Positions 12,086 to 24,400 of a stretch of 64,000 bases of DNA are shown here, one piece after another. Each line of letters begins with the position of its first letter. The stretch's first letter is position 1. The notes under the pieces were generated by a model that saw only the letters and a list, made by a program, of their open reading frames with translations, made no database searches and was not told where the DNA came from. The translations under genes were made by a program, and so were the position numbers. Location: NCBI GenBank assembly GCA_032622095.1, contig CP136064.1, positions 115,618,004 through 115,682,003 of the forward strand. The letters run 5' to 3'. Source of the DNA: Siphonodentalium dalli. Lineage: Eukaryota; Mollusca; Scaphopoda; Gadilida; Siphonodentaliidae.

Positions 12086-12676
12086 CTGAGGCCAAAAATA
12101 ATAATACCTTCATTTCTGGTAACGGGGGGGGGGGGCATAATAAAATAGGGTAGCTAGCAGGCCTGCAAATTTTGGGCGAACAACAGTTCAGTTCGCCTGG
12201 AGGTTACCTAAAATGAAAATGCTGTGAATGAAAAATAGGTCACGTCAAAGTTTAATGTAGTATTCGCGATACTAACTGATTATCACCTTAATTATTGCTC
12301 AATTAAGTCCCGAAATGAGAAAAATCATTAATAACATTATATAGTTCAATTAGTTGTCCATCTGTAGGTAATAATGCCAGTTGTACTATACTACTAATTA
12401 TAACAGTTGGGGTAACCTATGGGTTACCTAAGCACAAACCAGGCAAAAAAAAAATAGGTTAATGGATATTAGCCTAATAGGTAACGGTAATAATAATTAT
12501 AAATTTTGTGAAGAGAATAAAAGATAATTATGACATAACACCAGCAAATTGGAATTCCTGCCAAAGTGAGCGATAAATTATTTATAAATATATGAAAGGC
12601 GAACTCTGTTACACTACTTCATTATCTTCTCCCTTTATCACACCTCCACCTTTCTCATCCCTGCACTCACTTCATC

Positions 12677-13012
12677 TAGATCATGCCATGAATCTCTACT
12701 CAAAGCTGACGCCCGTAGAGATCATACTCCTTGTGTTCAAAACCCGCTTATGGCCTGAATTTTCGTGACGGGGAGTAAAGTAAATATTTATCGCGGAATC
12801 GGGTCTCAAAAGTCACCTAAACAATGAAATATCGAGCTGGGAACTTCACGTACCGATCAATAAATCATTAAGCAACAGGTATGAACAAAGAAATATATTC
12901 CCCACGTTTATACGGTTCCCTGTCAAAACTTAAAAAAGTTCCCGGGTTTTGAACACATGGAGTATGATCTCTACGGGCGTCAGATTTGAGTAGAGATTCA
13001 TGGCATGATCTA
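12677..13012. mobile_element. MITE with ~65-bp inverted ends and 10-bp TSD
   Basis: A 336-bp element flanked by the perfect 10-bp duplication TCACTTCATC (12667-12676 and 13013-13022). Its termini begin TAGATCATGCCATGAATCTC and stay inverted-complementary for about 65 bp, through GACGCCCGTAGAGATCATAC and TTCAAAACCCG, with only a few mismatches. A long terminal repeat with a 9-10 bp TSD suggests a Mutator-like or related non-autonomous element. Confidence 0.87.
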
Positions 13013-13226
13013 TCACTTCATCTAACTTCCAAAAATTTATGAGAAAACACAGAACAATATTCAAATTCCCCGTCCTCTGTACCCTGCATCTGTCTGTATT
13101 GACACTCATGGTAACATTTCTAGTGGAAAGGATTTTATAAAAGCCATTGGCTTATGGCTTGTTATCCATTCGTCATTTGAACTATTTGTTTTTCTTTCTG
13201 TATAATTGTCAATGTGATGTTCTGTT

Positions 13227-13377
13227 CAAGCCTTGAAATAGTGTGCCTGTCATTTGCAGAATGAGGTCCCCAGAGGGTGAATTTAGTGATGCTACCCCGC
13301 ATAGTGGGGTAGCATCACTAAATTCACCCTCTGGGAACCTCATTCTGCAAATGACAGACACACTATTTCAAGGCTTG
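13227..13377. mobile_element. Hairpin MITE (CAAGCCTTG ends), complete copy with 8-bp TSD
   Basis: A 151-bp near-perfect palindrome flanked by GTTCTGTT (13219-13226 and 13378-13385). Arms run from CAAGCCTTGAAATAG through GCAGAATGAGGTCC and GTGAATTTAGTGATGC to a short CCCCGCATAGTGGGG loop. An 8-bp TSD is typical of hAT-type elements. Related hairpins form the halves of the composite at 16349-16956. Confidence 0.9.
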
Positions 13378-13701
13378 GTTCTGTTCTTTCATTCAGATAA
13401 ATATTGTTTACACTAATACATGCATGCTAAATTTTGTCCTGAAATTATGGCAGCCCATTATTTACAGCAGGTTATCTAAAACTGATCTTAGTGCTAAATA
13501 TCTTCTCTGGAGTTTTTTACTTGAATCTTTGGCCTAATATTTGAATTCATTGAATCGGCAGCTGAAACTAAAAGAAAATGGAATAAATTTTTGCAATTGT
13601 GAAATTAATAAACATTGGTGTCAAAATAAGAACCATAGGGTTGTGATTATTTTCACAAACATAATAAAGGGGTATGTTAATTTATTTAGATTCTGAGAGT
13701 A

Positions 13702-13828
13702 CAGTAATGTTAGTAATCGACTCCTTAAACACAGCAGAATTATGGGTAACTTTTCAGGATTTAGTCGGAAATATGGCTTGTTGCCATTCATCGGAAAGCT
13801 CTCCCCGAGCTTACTTAGGGCATTACTG
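13702..13828. mobile_element. TA-flanked MITE (CAGTAAT ends), copy 1
   Basis: A 127-bp element between TA dinucleotides with ends CAGTAATGTTAGTAATCG and the inverse of CAGTAATGCCCTAAGTAA. The core (CAGAATTATGGGTAACTTTT, TTCATCGGAAAGCTCTC) matches the copy at 57400-57541. TA target sites suggest a Tc1/mariner-type MITE. It ends only 36 bp before the exon at 13865. Confidence 0.8.
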
Positions 13829-13864
13829 TACAAGTATAGTAAATTACATTCTTATCTATTTCAG

Positions 13865-14177
13865 TTGTGGGTGGAACAAATGCTGCCTACACAGTACAGT
13901 TCGACGACGATAACTCACCTCCATCTCCAATACCTGCTGATGCCCTCAAATACTACAGTGTATCTTTAAACCAAAGAATCAGCAAGGCTCTTGTGGCCCA
14001 TATTTACCTAGATGGTGTGAAGATCAATGAAACTGATTCTGCATCAGCATCTTCATTCATTTTGGAAACAATAGATGCAGTTGGAGGACCGGATCTTTGG
14101 GCCATCGCAGGAGGACAGCTGTGTCAGAAGGCTTACAGAGTTAATCTACCATTGTCCTTTGACCGTCGATTTGATAT
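13865..14177 (+). CDS. Exon 1 (in window) of a large modular, probably extracellular protein
   Basis: I do not recognise the family. The exon follows a T-rich tract ending TTTCAG (13859-13864) and stops at an AT|GTTAGT donor, giving 104 open codons. It enters in phase 1 and leaves in phase 2: its last two bases AT join the G that opens the exon at 31886 to make Met, so the frame continues. The product is rich in Ser, Thr, Asp and aliphatic residues in alternating patterns, with one N-glycosylation sequon (NET, about residue 55) and a single Cys near the 3' end. No transmembrane segment is visible. This fits a beta-sandwich ectodomain. With the exon at 31886 it forms a 507-nt, phase 1-1 module. 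At least one upstream exon must lie before this point, but none was found in 1-13864. Confidence 0.8.
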
Positions 14178-14689
14178 GTTAGTTTTTTTTCCCCACTATT
14201 TTATTCCATGATTCAAATACAGCAAAAAATGTCTAATGTGTTCACTGCCAAAAACAAGTTATCTCATACATGAATGGGGGTCGGCAGTGAACGTGTTAAA
14301 TGATAATAAGGCCATGGTTAATTAACATTTTGTTTAGAGTTATCCATAATCCATGATTCTGATAATGAAATGTGAATTGCGGTGATTATTGATTATTAAT
14401 TATTCTCAATTTTGAAAAGATTCTGAAATTACTACCATAGGCCAGATAAAATTGATAGTTTGTTTTTCGGTGAATTTTTTTTTCAAAGTGACAAGGGAGG
14501 CAGATATAAATTTGTATTTATTATTTATTAGATATTATTTATGTGAGAAGGCAGGTATTTATATATAATATTTATACCGAAAAATTTCAGAAGACTATTA
14601 TAATCAGCACGTTCATCCTTGTCCTCATGATAACTTGAGCAATATTCAACAGAGTTTCTTGATATTTGGTACATGGTTCAAATTGGAGA

Positions 14690-15520
14690 AGTTTAAAAAA
14701 AACTTGTTTCAGTATGGGCGGCCATTCGGTCGGAAATTACATGAAATAAAAGTTAATGGTGGTTTGTGAAAACAATTACAATCTATTTCAAAACAATAGT
14801 CTCCATTTTCAAACCAATAGTCATTCTTTGATTCAATGAGAGACAATTCCGTGTTAACAGATATAGATTCATAATCAACGTTGACCGATACAAAATTAAT
14901 GTTCTATTTTAATTTAATAGCATTCATTGTTCAACTAATATCGAATAACAAACAATTAATACAGCTTTGCTCATATTCAGTAAACGTACATTCCGTTTCA
15001 ATAGCCATATTTTCTCAATCAATAGACATATTTCAAACCGATAGACGATTTCTCACGATCAGTGATTACCGTTATCAAACTAATAGACCTTATAAATTGT
15101 AAAACTAATAACTCATTGTAAAACTAATAAATAAAACCGTAATTAACTTATTGTAAAACTAATAACTTATTGTAAAATTAATAGACCTTATTGTAAAACT
15201 AATAACTTATTGTAAAACCTATATCTAAAACCGTCATTAACTTATTGTAAAACTAATAACTTATTGTAAAATTATTAGACCTTATTGTAAAACTAATAAT
15301 CAATAGACATATTTTAAACCAATATACTATTTCCCCACGATCAATGATTACCGTTATCAAACTAATATCTAATAGCGGAATTAACTATTTCAGGTCAAAC
15401 CAATGAGCTCATTTGAAATTAATGATTAAAACACAAACCTATAAGCAATTCGTAAATTAACGCTAGGGGCGCTGGCCAACAATTTTGTTCGCAAAATCCG
15501 TGACGTCAGAAATATAGAAA
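14690..15520. repeat. ~0.8-kb dispersed repeat, copy 1 (inverted partner at 26240-27060)
   Basis: Begins near GGGCGGCCATTCGGTCGGAA, contains GTTAATGGTGGTTTGTG, then many AATAGxC/TAATAxxxATTG units, and ends near GCTAGGGGCGC and CGTGACGTCA. The same landmarks run in reverse order and complement at 26240-27060. Interspersed repeat, class unknown, with no retained reading frame. Confidence 0.75.
15095..15300 (+). repeat. Short tandem repeat, TTATTGTAAAACTAATAAC units
   Basis: Roughly ten units of AACTTATTGTAAAACTAAT with small changes are tandemly arranged. They lie inside the dispersed repeat; the inverted partner at 26.6-26.7 kb has far fewer units, so the array expanded locally. Confidence 0.8.
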
Positions 15521-16348
15521 TAAACATGGGAGTTCCCAATGTCATGTCGATGTGACGATTTGGAGTATGAGTTCACTCGGTGCAAATCAAACGACGATAA
15601 TTATTCACTATAATATATAGGACATATAGTGGAGAGTAGATTAAGTCAAATTTTCAAGGCAATTGTTCAAATTGTTACTAAAGTAAAAGCATGAAACTTT
15701 GCAAATATGTACATCTTCACATACTTTTTTATATTATATATGGAGCCACGCTGAAATTTCACTTTTAATAACCCTTCTTTTAAGGGGTTTTCCAAATTTA
15801 TAGAGCGTTTCGTGATTATATAATTTAATAAATGTCGCAATTAATCTCACCATGAAATATACGATTTAAAATTAGGCATATTCAGTACGTGTGACTCTGA
15901 GAGATATAATGCCACATTTTTAGAGTAAAATTGGAACTCCCCGTCCAAGATGGTCGTCAAAATGGCAGCTGAAAGAGGAAATATGACGTGTTTTCGCCAA
16001 TATCTTCTGGGTCAGGTTCTGCCGTATGGAACTGGTTCAGAAATGTGACTTCATTTTGTATTGCTCATGTTAAGAGATAATTGGAGCAATGAATATATAT
16101 GTCATTCGTATGATCCAAGTCCCTCCCGATCCCTCAATAATTTGATTATACATAACTCGGTATGAAATTTAACCAAATATCACCGTTATGAATCTAGTCA
16201 TATTTTAATTTAACAAGAATTTGACAGAACTTTGCAAATTTTGACATACAATTACTTATGAATTTTTGCGCTTAAGTGGAAATAAAAATTAATGCATTGA
16301 TCTCCCTGAATTAATTTTAAATAGCATAGGCCTAACACATCACTCAAG
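15521..16348. other. Intronic AT-rich DNA without assigned features
   Basis: No exon, RNA or transposon end is supported. A lone degraded CGCTTAAG unit lies at 16268-16276. The segment around 15930-16020 has protein-like GTCAAAATGGC text but no open frame. Confidence 0.4.
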
Positions 16349-16956
16349 CAAGCCTGCAAATAGCGTGTTTGTCATTTGCAGAATGAGGTCCACAGAGGGT
16401 GAATTTAGTGATGCTACCCAGCATAGCGGGCTAGCATAACTAAATTCACCCTCTGGGGACCTCATTCTGCTTAGGCCTCATCTTCTGGGAAGTAACTATG
16501 GTATTAAATTAACATTGTTTTTAGTTACGTTTTCCCATCTGCAGCCCTCATAATTGACTACGGCAATCAGCAATGCCGAAGCCATTTGCTGAAGCAAACT
16601 GGGCCACGATAAAGGGTTGCCGTAGCAGATTGCCGAAGCCAAACAATCTGAATTAAAAGGGCTGCATCTGGGAAGTTTCTATATCCCCTAATTTGCAGAA
16701 GATAAAATCCATAATCGAGGCTCCAAAATGGGTGAACATCACCAACTTCAACTGGGGAACTTCAATCTGATCCTAGGACTGCCATAGCCATTATCCAATA
16801 AACTATCTATCTATCTAGCAGTTGAGAGCCCTAAGCAGAATGAGGTCCACAGAGGGTAAATTTAGTGATGCTAGCCCACTATGCGGTGTAGCGTCACTAA
16901 ATTCACCCTCTGGGGACCTCATTCTGCAAATGACAGACATGCTATTTGCAAGCTTG
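16349..16956. mobile_element. Composite element: two CAAGC-type hairpins around a 364-bp centre, sharing one 8-bp TSD
   Basis: The left part (16349-16470) is a hairpin starting CAAGCCTGCAAATAG and stopping at CCTCATTCTGC. The right part (16835-16956) starts GCAGAATGAGG and ends GCTATTTGCAAGCTTG. Each lacks the outer arm that the other has. CACTCAAG immediately precedes the left tip (16341-16348) and immediately follows the right tip (16957-16964). The whole 608-bp unit therefore looks like a single insertion of the hAT-like family seen complete at 13227-13377. The hairpin core of about 95 bp is present twice, around a centre with TTAGGCC...CCCTAA edges that itself contains a 123-bp MITE. Confidence 0.8.
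16542..16664 (+). mobile_element. 123-bp CAGCC MITE, copy 1
   Basis: Ends CAGCCCTC...GGGCTG, flanked by a perfect 6-bp TSD CATCTG (16536-16541 and 16665-16670). Internally it carries CGGCAATCAGCAATGCCGAAG and GCAGATTGCCGAAGCC-type inverted text. Identical in length to copies at 26291 and 32782. Confidence 0.92.
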
Positions 16957-17450
16957 CACTCAAGTCTATATAGGCCCATCAGATGAGGGAAGCAATCCCC
17001 AGTGATCCCTAGATACCGGTACCTTTTATGACCATGGAAATGGTATAGATCTGTACAGGATATGTCTCTTTTATAAAATGTAATAGATCTCTGGGATGGA
17101 GACACAAATTCTTAGGGACAGGGATGCTGATAATATGAAAATAAGTTTTTCCCCTATTTCTATTCAATAAGTACATGTACACCACGAGGGAAGCAAGCCC
17201 CCAGTAACCCCTAATTCCCCTTCTATGACCATGGAAATGGTATATATTTGTGCAGGAAATGTCCCTTTAATAAAATATACTAGAGCTCTGGGAATGAGGC
17301 ACCAATTTTGGGACACCAGAGACAGAGATGCTTTTGACTTTTCAACTTTCAAGTCTGTATGGGCTACTACTATGGGCCCATAATAATATACCCGGTACTA
17401 TGAGATGGACTCCATCGTTCACAATTAGAGGGAAGTAAAGGAGTAGTAGG

Positions 17451-17640
17451 TATTTGCGCTTAACCGCAAATCATTTACACTTAAGCGCAAATGATTCTCG
17501 CTTAAACGCAAACAAATTGATAGACACATATTTGTGCTTAAGCGCAAATGACATTCGCTTAAGCCCAAATTATTTATGCTTAAGCTCAAATATTTGCGCT
17601 TAATATTTGTGCTTGAGCGCAAATAAATAATAAATGTGAA
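17451..17640. repeat. Cluster of TTTGCGCTTAAGCGCAAA palindromes
   Basis: Eight or more units of or near ATTTGCGCTTAAGCGCAAAT, with GTGCTTAAGCGC and ATGCTTAAGCTC variants, lie in 190 bp. The cluster is followed by AATAATAAATGTGAAAA and CCTCCCATA, the same order as at 11380-11410. It is therefore a short relative of the ends of the composite at 7751-11409. Confidence 0.82.
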
Positions 17641-17659
17641 AAGGGCCTCCCATAGTAAG

Positions 17660-19240
17660 AGGGGACTCTAAATTTCTTGAACATTGAAATTCCCTTTGTT
17701 TGAGAATTTGTACATGTTTATATTGAATATTCTCAGTCAATAATTATTCTGTGTGTTTCAAAAGAAATCAGAATAAATTGTTATTGTTTTTAAGTATTGG
17801 TTATAGATAACAGTTAATTAGATTGACTCCCCTCTTCCCAGAGGCATCCTTACTGTGGAAGACCGATCGCCCAGGCGATTCACCCAGGTCTGTTGGATGG
17901 CTCAAACGACTTTTCCCACAATGGCCAGTTTGTACCCTTGATTTGAATGACACATTTAATTGTTTTGTACCATGTTTTTGGTCATTTCACACCATATATT
18001 GGTATGTTTCGTTGATTCCCAAAAAATGATGAATGGTCATTCGTACATGTTATATATGTGAAAAATTATTTTAATCGTGTTAACTTAATGAAAGTGAACA
18101 TGATCATGATTTAACGTTCGTGATGATGACAACCCGACATTTACATGTTAACATATTTCTTTCTTTTTTTTTCGAAACAAAATGAACAAATTGAAATTGT
18201 CGTGACAAAGTTAAAGATGCATAATCCGAATTAACGCTTGAATATTATTATTTCCTTGGCTTCGGGGTAAAACATTTGATTTGAGTTGAGGAACCCACCC
18301 ATCAAAGCTGAGAGTGATCAGACATCGATTTTTGAAATCTATTATTTTTCACCTTCGATAATTTTTAGTGGCCCAATTAAAAGTCGAAAAAGGACGGATG
18401 AAGATGGATAACTCAAAAAGCAAGTGGCTTTTGTTGTGTCAGATATTTGACAAACCCGCAAAATTTCATTGAACAAAATATTGATAAATAACAGGTTTTG
18501 GGCAATTGTATACTATATTTGACTGGTTAGCATTATTTTTGGGGCATTAATCGATTCTGGTAAACGAAGTGGCATTTCAAAAAATGGTGTTGTTGTTGAA
18601 ATATGATGATATGGGAACCATCGAATCGGACTGAGTACCTTTAATGTCATTTAAAAAAAAATAATACCGGTATACTCAAAGGTACGAATTGTCAAAATGA
18701 TACAGGAACTGGTATGAAATGTCCAGAACCCTGGTGCGAAACATCTCTATGTCAGTCAAACTTCCATGGTATGAAATGCCAGCAACCTATTCATCCATTG
18801 CACATTATCATTGGGGAGGGGGTCCACCTTGATACATGTATGTTCCGACAGCACCCCCATGGAAGGAAGTTTCCTACAGATGGCTACAGGGTACATGTAT
18901 ATCGGTCCAAAATTTGTTCGAAAATTATTAATTAGATATGACATTTTTGCACTATATGGCTTGTTATCAAACTCCATTTGTACTTGGGTGAATATCACTT
19001 CAATTTGCCCTAAATCGAGTAATATCACTTTACGACATCACTAATTAAAAGTAATACATGTATGATTTTATGACATCACGATCTGAGTAATACACGGTAT
19101 GGCTTTGACATGGTGCAATTCTATTTCACTGTTAGAATAGGCATAGATACCAATTTTTTGTGATGTCACTCATTAGAAAAAGTTGTCAATATTACACTGT
19201 TACTAAGTGGCGAACTACCGTAATTAATAGATACATGTAG
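17660..19240. other. Unassigned intronic DNA
   Basis: No exon or transposon end is supported. Degenerate TTTGGTxxTTTCxxACCATAT units appear at 17965-18005 as an outlier of the minisatellite at 19470-19580. Confidence 0.35.
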
Positions 19241-19251
19241 GGTATTACTTG

Positions 19252-19371
19252 GTTGGTTTGATATTATAGGCCTGATTTCAGTCCTCAGTAGCCTCATATC
19301 AGCCTTCGACGTCAGGCTGGTTGTGATATGAGGTTACCTCAGGGTGATATAGGGCCTAATATCAAACCAAC
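19252..19371. mobile_element. Hairpin element (GTTGGTTTGATATTA ends)
   Basis: About 120 bp forming an imperfect hairpin. GGTTGGTTTGATATTATAGG pairs with the complementary run CCTAATATCAAACCAAC, and an inner CCTCATATCA pairs with TGATATGAGG. It is probably a MITE. No TSD was established. Confidence 0.6.
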
Positions 19372-19469
19372 GATGTTGGCGCTGCTAGTCTACAGGGTCA
19401 CTGTCTGGTTGTTCCCCTTGCCGAGGAGATATAAATGGGTACAGGACGTTTTGTATCATCTTAAGTCAT

Positions 19470-19580
19470 TTCGTACCATATGTTTGGTAGTTTCGTACCA
19501 TATTTTTGGTAGTTTCATACCTTATTGTTTGGTCGTTTCGTACCATGTAGGAAATCAATTGGTCATATCGTACCATGTTA
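19470..19580 (+). repeat. Minisatellite, TTTGGTxGTTTCGTACCATAT units
   Basis: Five degenerate tandem units of about 22 bp containing GTTTCGTACCATAT. Confidence 0.75.
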
Positions 19581-20559
19581 CTACATGTATGTCACACCAT
19601 ATGGAAACAAATAAATGATTTTCTACAAAGTACGAAATAAAAAAAAGTAACCAAACAATCCGGTACCGTACCGGTATGTGAAACCAAAAATTATGGTATG
19701 GATTACTATGGAACAACCATGGTTATGGTATCGAATACTGAAATAATGAAGAAGTCACTGCAATTGTATATATCATTTATGTGGTCACAATATATGCATG
19801 TATAATGCAACCTGTAAGTTGACATGACCTCTGTTCTAGTTGGCTTATGATTGAGTTCTGAAGTGCTCTTCGCACTGTCAGGTTTACTTGATCAATACTC
19901 CAGCAATGTTCAGAATCCTATTCCACGACGCTCGTATGAAACGTCTAGAAAATAGAATCCATATTTAATAAATCCTTCAGACATTCAATATTACCGATCG
20001 CCTGAATCAACATCTGACTGTTCGAAGTGGTTCCACTCAATGGTTGTTTTCAGAAGAAGTCGTCGCAATGTACAGTGCTAGTATGCACTACACAGTAGAT
20101 CGAACGATTATCTTACGGTGTTAGAAATGTTGTTGTTGTTATTGTTGACATAATCATATTCATACTGCTGTTGTTAGTACTTATCGAACACATCCTAAGT
20201 TCTCCACCGGATTTTGACAGACAATCCCTGCATCTGGATCTGGATGGTGTATGGCGTATGATCCTCGCGGATGTGTAGAACGCCGGGAGAGAGAATTATG
20301 TTATTTGCGGGACTGTTGAGTTGTCCGCTGCTGTTCTATTTTGAATTTCGCATGCGTCCATCTCGTTTAGAGTGTTCCACTGAATAATTGTCCGTGGGAA
20401 GAATGAATTTGAGTATTCAGCAGTTTGTCACCAGTGGCTCGTAGGACAGTGAATTATTACATTCCTGTTTTGAGACTATATTTGTGGCACTGAAATCTGC
20501 AAATTTCTTGGCTCGGATTTTTCTGCCCACCTTTTTGGGTTTAATTAAGCACTGAGTGT

Positions 20560-21005
20560 TTACAGCCTACACCTGCCCCTTAGCCATCTTGTGAAAGAGC
20601 TCCAGCCTCTGGTCTTTCCTTCTTTCTTCGAGTGGTCTTATCTCGCAGTCATTCATCAGTTTGGCCATGTCCTTCGATTGGTAATCGCCGGTCATGAACC
20701 GTACAGCTCTTCTCTGTATTCGCTCCAGGGCGTCGATGTTCTGCTGCTGGTGAGGATCCCACGCGACGGCTGCGTATTCCAGCGACGATCTTACGAGTGT
20801 CTCATACGCTACGCATTAACTCTTGAATGGGGCCTTCCTAAGATTTCTTCTGTTGAATCCGAGTGTGCTGTTAGCCTTCTTCGTGATCTTGTCTATGTGT
20901 GGCGACCATTTCATATCGTTTGAGAGCGCGACTCCAAGATATGGTGATTGAGTGACGCTTTGTATGATCTGGTTTCTGAGCTGGTACATGTAGGTCAGTT
21001 GGGAA
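20560..21005 (-). pseudogene. LINE reverse transcriptase C-terminal fragment (CR1/Jockey-like), 5'-truncated
   Basis: Reading the minus strand from 21005 downward gives about 145 codons typical of the end of ORF2 in CR1/Jockey-type LINEs. The run YLGVALSNDMKWSPHIDKI (from about 20945) is followed by a TLGFNRRNLR segment and then LVRSSLEYAAVAWDPH and IQRRAVRFMTGDY. These match the conserved thumb region after the catalytic domain. One in-frame TAA near 20817 lies between the last two blocks, and the catalytic fingers and palm are absent. The frame ends at a TAG near 20574. Sequence continuing to about 20100 may be the 3' UTR. It is a dead 5'-truncated copy, the normal outcome of target-primed reverse transcription. 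Confidence 0.85.
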
Positions 21006-21068
21006 CAGTCAGTCCTTCACATGAGGAAAACACAGCGAGAGCATTTATTTGCTCCCGTAATTCAGAAG

Positions 21069-21343
21069 ACGGGTGTAATATTGCACCCAAACTATAATTG
21101 TAAGTTGGGTTTTTCTCAAACAAACAGTCATTGTGGAATAGACCTATGTCTAGTTACACTTTCATATGCCATAATTGCACTGAAATGGTAAATGATCTAA
21201 ATAAACCTTAAAATAGTTCAATGTTGAATCAACAATTACAGTCTCCATTAGTATTTTGAGAAGAGGGCCGGGTGCGAATTTTAGCACCCGTGAATTGAAA
21301 ATTACGAGTGTGTATGGGTGCGAGAGCAATCACTCCCGTCTCC
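21069..21343 (-). repeat. Copy 2 of the ~280-bp dispersed repeat (partner at 7396-7677)
   Basis: Reverse-complement match to 7396-7677. It lies just beyond the LINE fragment at 20560-21005. Confidence 0.75.
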
Positions 21344-21494
21344 TGGGAAGGACTGGGAACAGTGATAATCACAGTAATACTGACAGTGAATGAGTTATAG
21401 ATACTGACAGTGATAGTGATACATCAACATCATACAGTCCTCAAATTCGGTTGCTTAATTCAGATCTTCGTATGACAATAATAATGACAATATT

Positions 21495-24400
21495 CAGGGC
21501 CTGGAACCTACGTCACCGGAAGGGTAACCCTACATCAAAATAACTGTAAATAAAGTTCGACTCGCTACTTCGACATCGTTTTTTAAATAAATACAATCGA
21601 CTTCGATGTATTATTATAAGCAAAGGAGCTATGCCACCTGCAAATCTCGACAAATACAGAAACCGAAAATCGGAAAGAATTGCTTATAATGAGAATTTCG
21701 CGTTCGCAATTCAAAATCGCGTCCGATTTCCTATTTTCGTGCAGGTGTTAACGCCAACATTTCATGTTCTCCGCGCCCTAAACTCATTTAAAAACCGTAT
21801 ACATTGAGTTTCGGGATATTATAAATGCTAAAATTTGAATCAATAACAAAAAATTAACTTTCCCGTGGTTTGTTTGTAAATTTCTTAAGACACAAAGAAT
21901 TTTTTATGAATTTGTCTATTAATGGTAACGCCCACATCGCGTTAACGCTCACATAATATTGGCCTGTTTGCACTCACAATTGAGTCACCATTTGTATAAT
22001 CCGGTAGATGAACTATTAACGACCGTGTTCACATATACACACTCAGTTAAATGCGTTACTTTTCACAAATGGATGTTATAGAGATGCCAATATACTATTT
22101 TATAATACTATATATAAAGACGAGCATAAATTCATGGCATAATCATTGTTTTTACGTTCTCGTTGTATATTCGTTAGTTTAATTAAGTGTATGTCCTGTC
22201 ATTCGTTCTCTTATTCCATATTCATTGTAGTATTACTTTGTTATTCCATTCTATTTCCGTTAGTTAAATCCATGTTAATTTGTTCATATGTCCAGTTTCG
22301 TCTGATAGTTTTCGTTAAAACATTATCATGCAATAAAGATTTCTTTAATTATATTCTTTTACTAACATTCATTGTTTACCCATGTTTATTGATACCCCTT
22401 TAATCATAATTGGTTTTCATAGCTTTACTACCTTATATATAAAGGTATTGTCTAAGGTAAATATATCGCGACCTGATTTCCAGGTTCTCCTAAGTCCATT
22501 TTTTATATTTTAAGTTTGAATCTTCGATGCGGGTCAACTATTAAGACTATGGATATACTTCTAACAATATCCGATTGGAAAATCATTCCTTTAATAGAAT
22601 AAATCGGCATCACAAATCGTAAATTTAATGTAAAATCATGTTTTTGTGAAGAATACTGCAGGTTGGGTGCATATTTTGGTACTATTGAACACTATTGAAC
22701 TGAGATTTATTAGAATGGCCACCTTGTTCTATGTGGCGGAAATATTAGGATAATTATTACTTACAACAAACAAATGACATATAACTGTTCTATGTAGGCT
22801 AACCCAAATGATATTCTATGATGCAATTTTTCATTTCAAATAATGTATTGTCTAACTTTGGTATGTGTGTCGGAATTTGGTCAACTAGAGCATTGACATG
22901 ACACCACATCACCCCCTCCCATATAAACCTGAAACCGACTAACTTGATACTAGCTATGAAATGGATGCCACAATAATAGTCTAGTCATTTAGACTTGATT
23001 TTGAAGCGAACCTAGAACAAATAGGTAATAAGCTGGTTTTGAAAGCACTTTGGGGAAATTTTTCCTCAGCTCTTTGAACTAGGGGCATCATATTTATGGC
23101 TTTAAATAAAATTGGAATCTTGTTAGTAAACAAATCTGCAGACTACAAAAGCTGCTTCGAGTTCCCTGATTGCTAAATATGATCACACAATAATATATCC
23201 TAAATTTTTATGCGTTTCATGTCGGGAAAGTCGTTATATTTAGGTAAACAAATGCAAAAACAAAACATGCGAGAAAATTATGAAAATTGGAATTTTAGTC
23301 CGGGAACAAGGTCGGTCAACGTGCATTCCCCAGGAATTTGTTTTGTTCGTTATGATGTTTGCTCAAACTATATCAAATTTAAATGGTTTCCGTATGTAAC
23401 AGGTAATATGGTGGCAAAGCTAGAGAGCAGTGTTTGCACTGTCGGTGGCCAAATTGGCCAATGGCCAATCTTTTTTCAAAATTGGCTAATAAAAATTTCA
23501 TTTGGTCAAACTTTTTTTCACCCCAAATGGAGACGGAAAGCATGGAGACGGAAAGCTAATTCAAAAGATCTGAATAGATTGACAGTCCCAACGATATTAG
23601 GTGACGAAAGGATTTCTTACTTCGGAAATATTGTACCATGAAAACATAATTTATTTTGTAACGGGAGCGTTGATTGAATGGTGACGATGAACAGACCAGT
23701 CATTTCAAATAATATTTGGTTTAAAACACTAATCATCAAAACGCTTAAAGGGGTAGGCCCTACTGTACGCCATTTTCAATAAATTTCCGGTGACAACGAT
23801 CTATTATCGATAATATATAGAAACATAAGTAATTTGAGTCGAAGATGTATTCTGTAAACGCTCAGGTTAATAGGCTATCTTAAAATTTAATAATTTAAAA
23901 GTTAATAATTTAAAATAAATTGAATTTGTGGCTGGAGCCATAAAATGGCTTAAATTAAAATACGAATTTCCTTGTACAAGACGTAATCAAATTATAATTG
24001 AGGGATACTGGATTAGTAAACCCATTGCACACACGGTCGTTTGAAACATTATGCTGATACGGGGAGAAAACTCAAGCCACTCACTGACTAGTGACGATAC
24101 AATAACATAAATGAGTACATGGGACTAGTATGCATATATAATATAACTTTTATTTGATACATTTGGTTGAAAACTGTACAAAAATTACTCGACAACAACA
24201 ATTTGTATTTTTGCATTCCGGTAAATTTGCCATCCGTAACACTACTTCGTACTCAACAGACTTTCAAATAATGGAAAATGTGTTACCTTATTCTCCTACC
24301 CAGAGACTATAGAAACCAACAACAACATTTGTGTACAGCATCCCTTTAATCTGTACACTGGTAATGTAATATTTTGTTGATCAGGCAGGCTGTAAGATAA

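Noticed and set aside
23210-23641. 143-codon plus-strand frame as a gene
   Set aside because: It lies inside a non-autonomous transposon, shows no motif, and has repeated GGCCAAT text that explains part of the openness.
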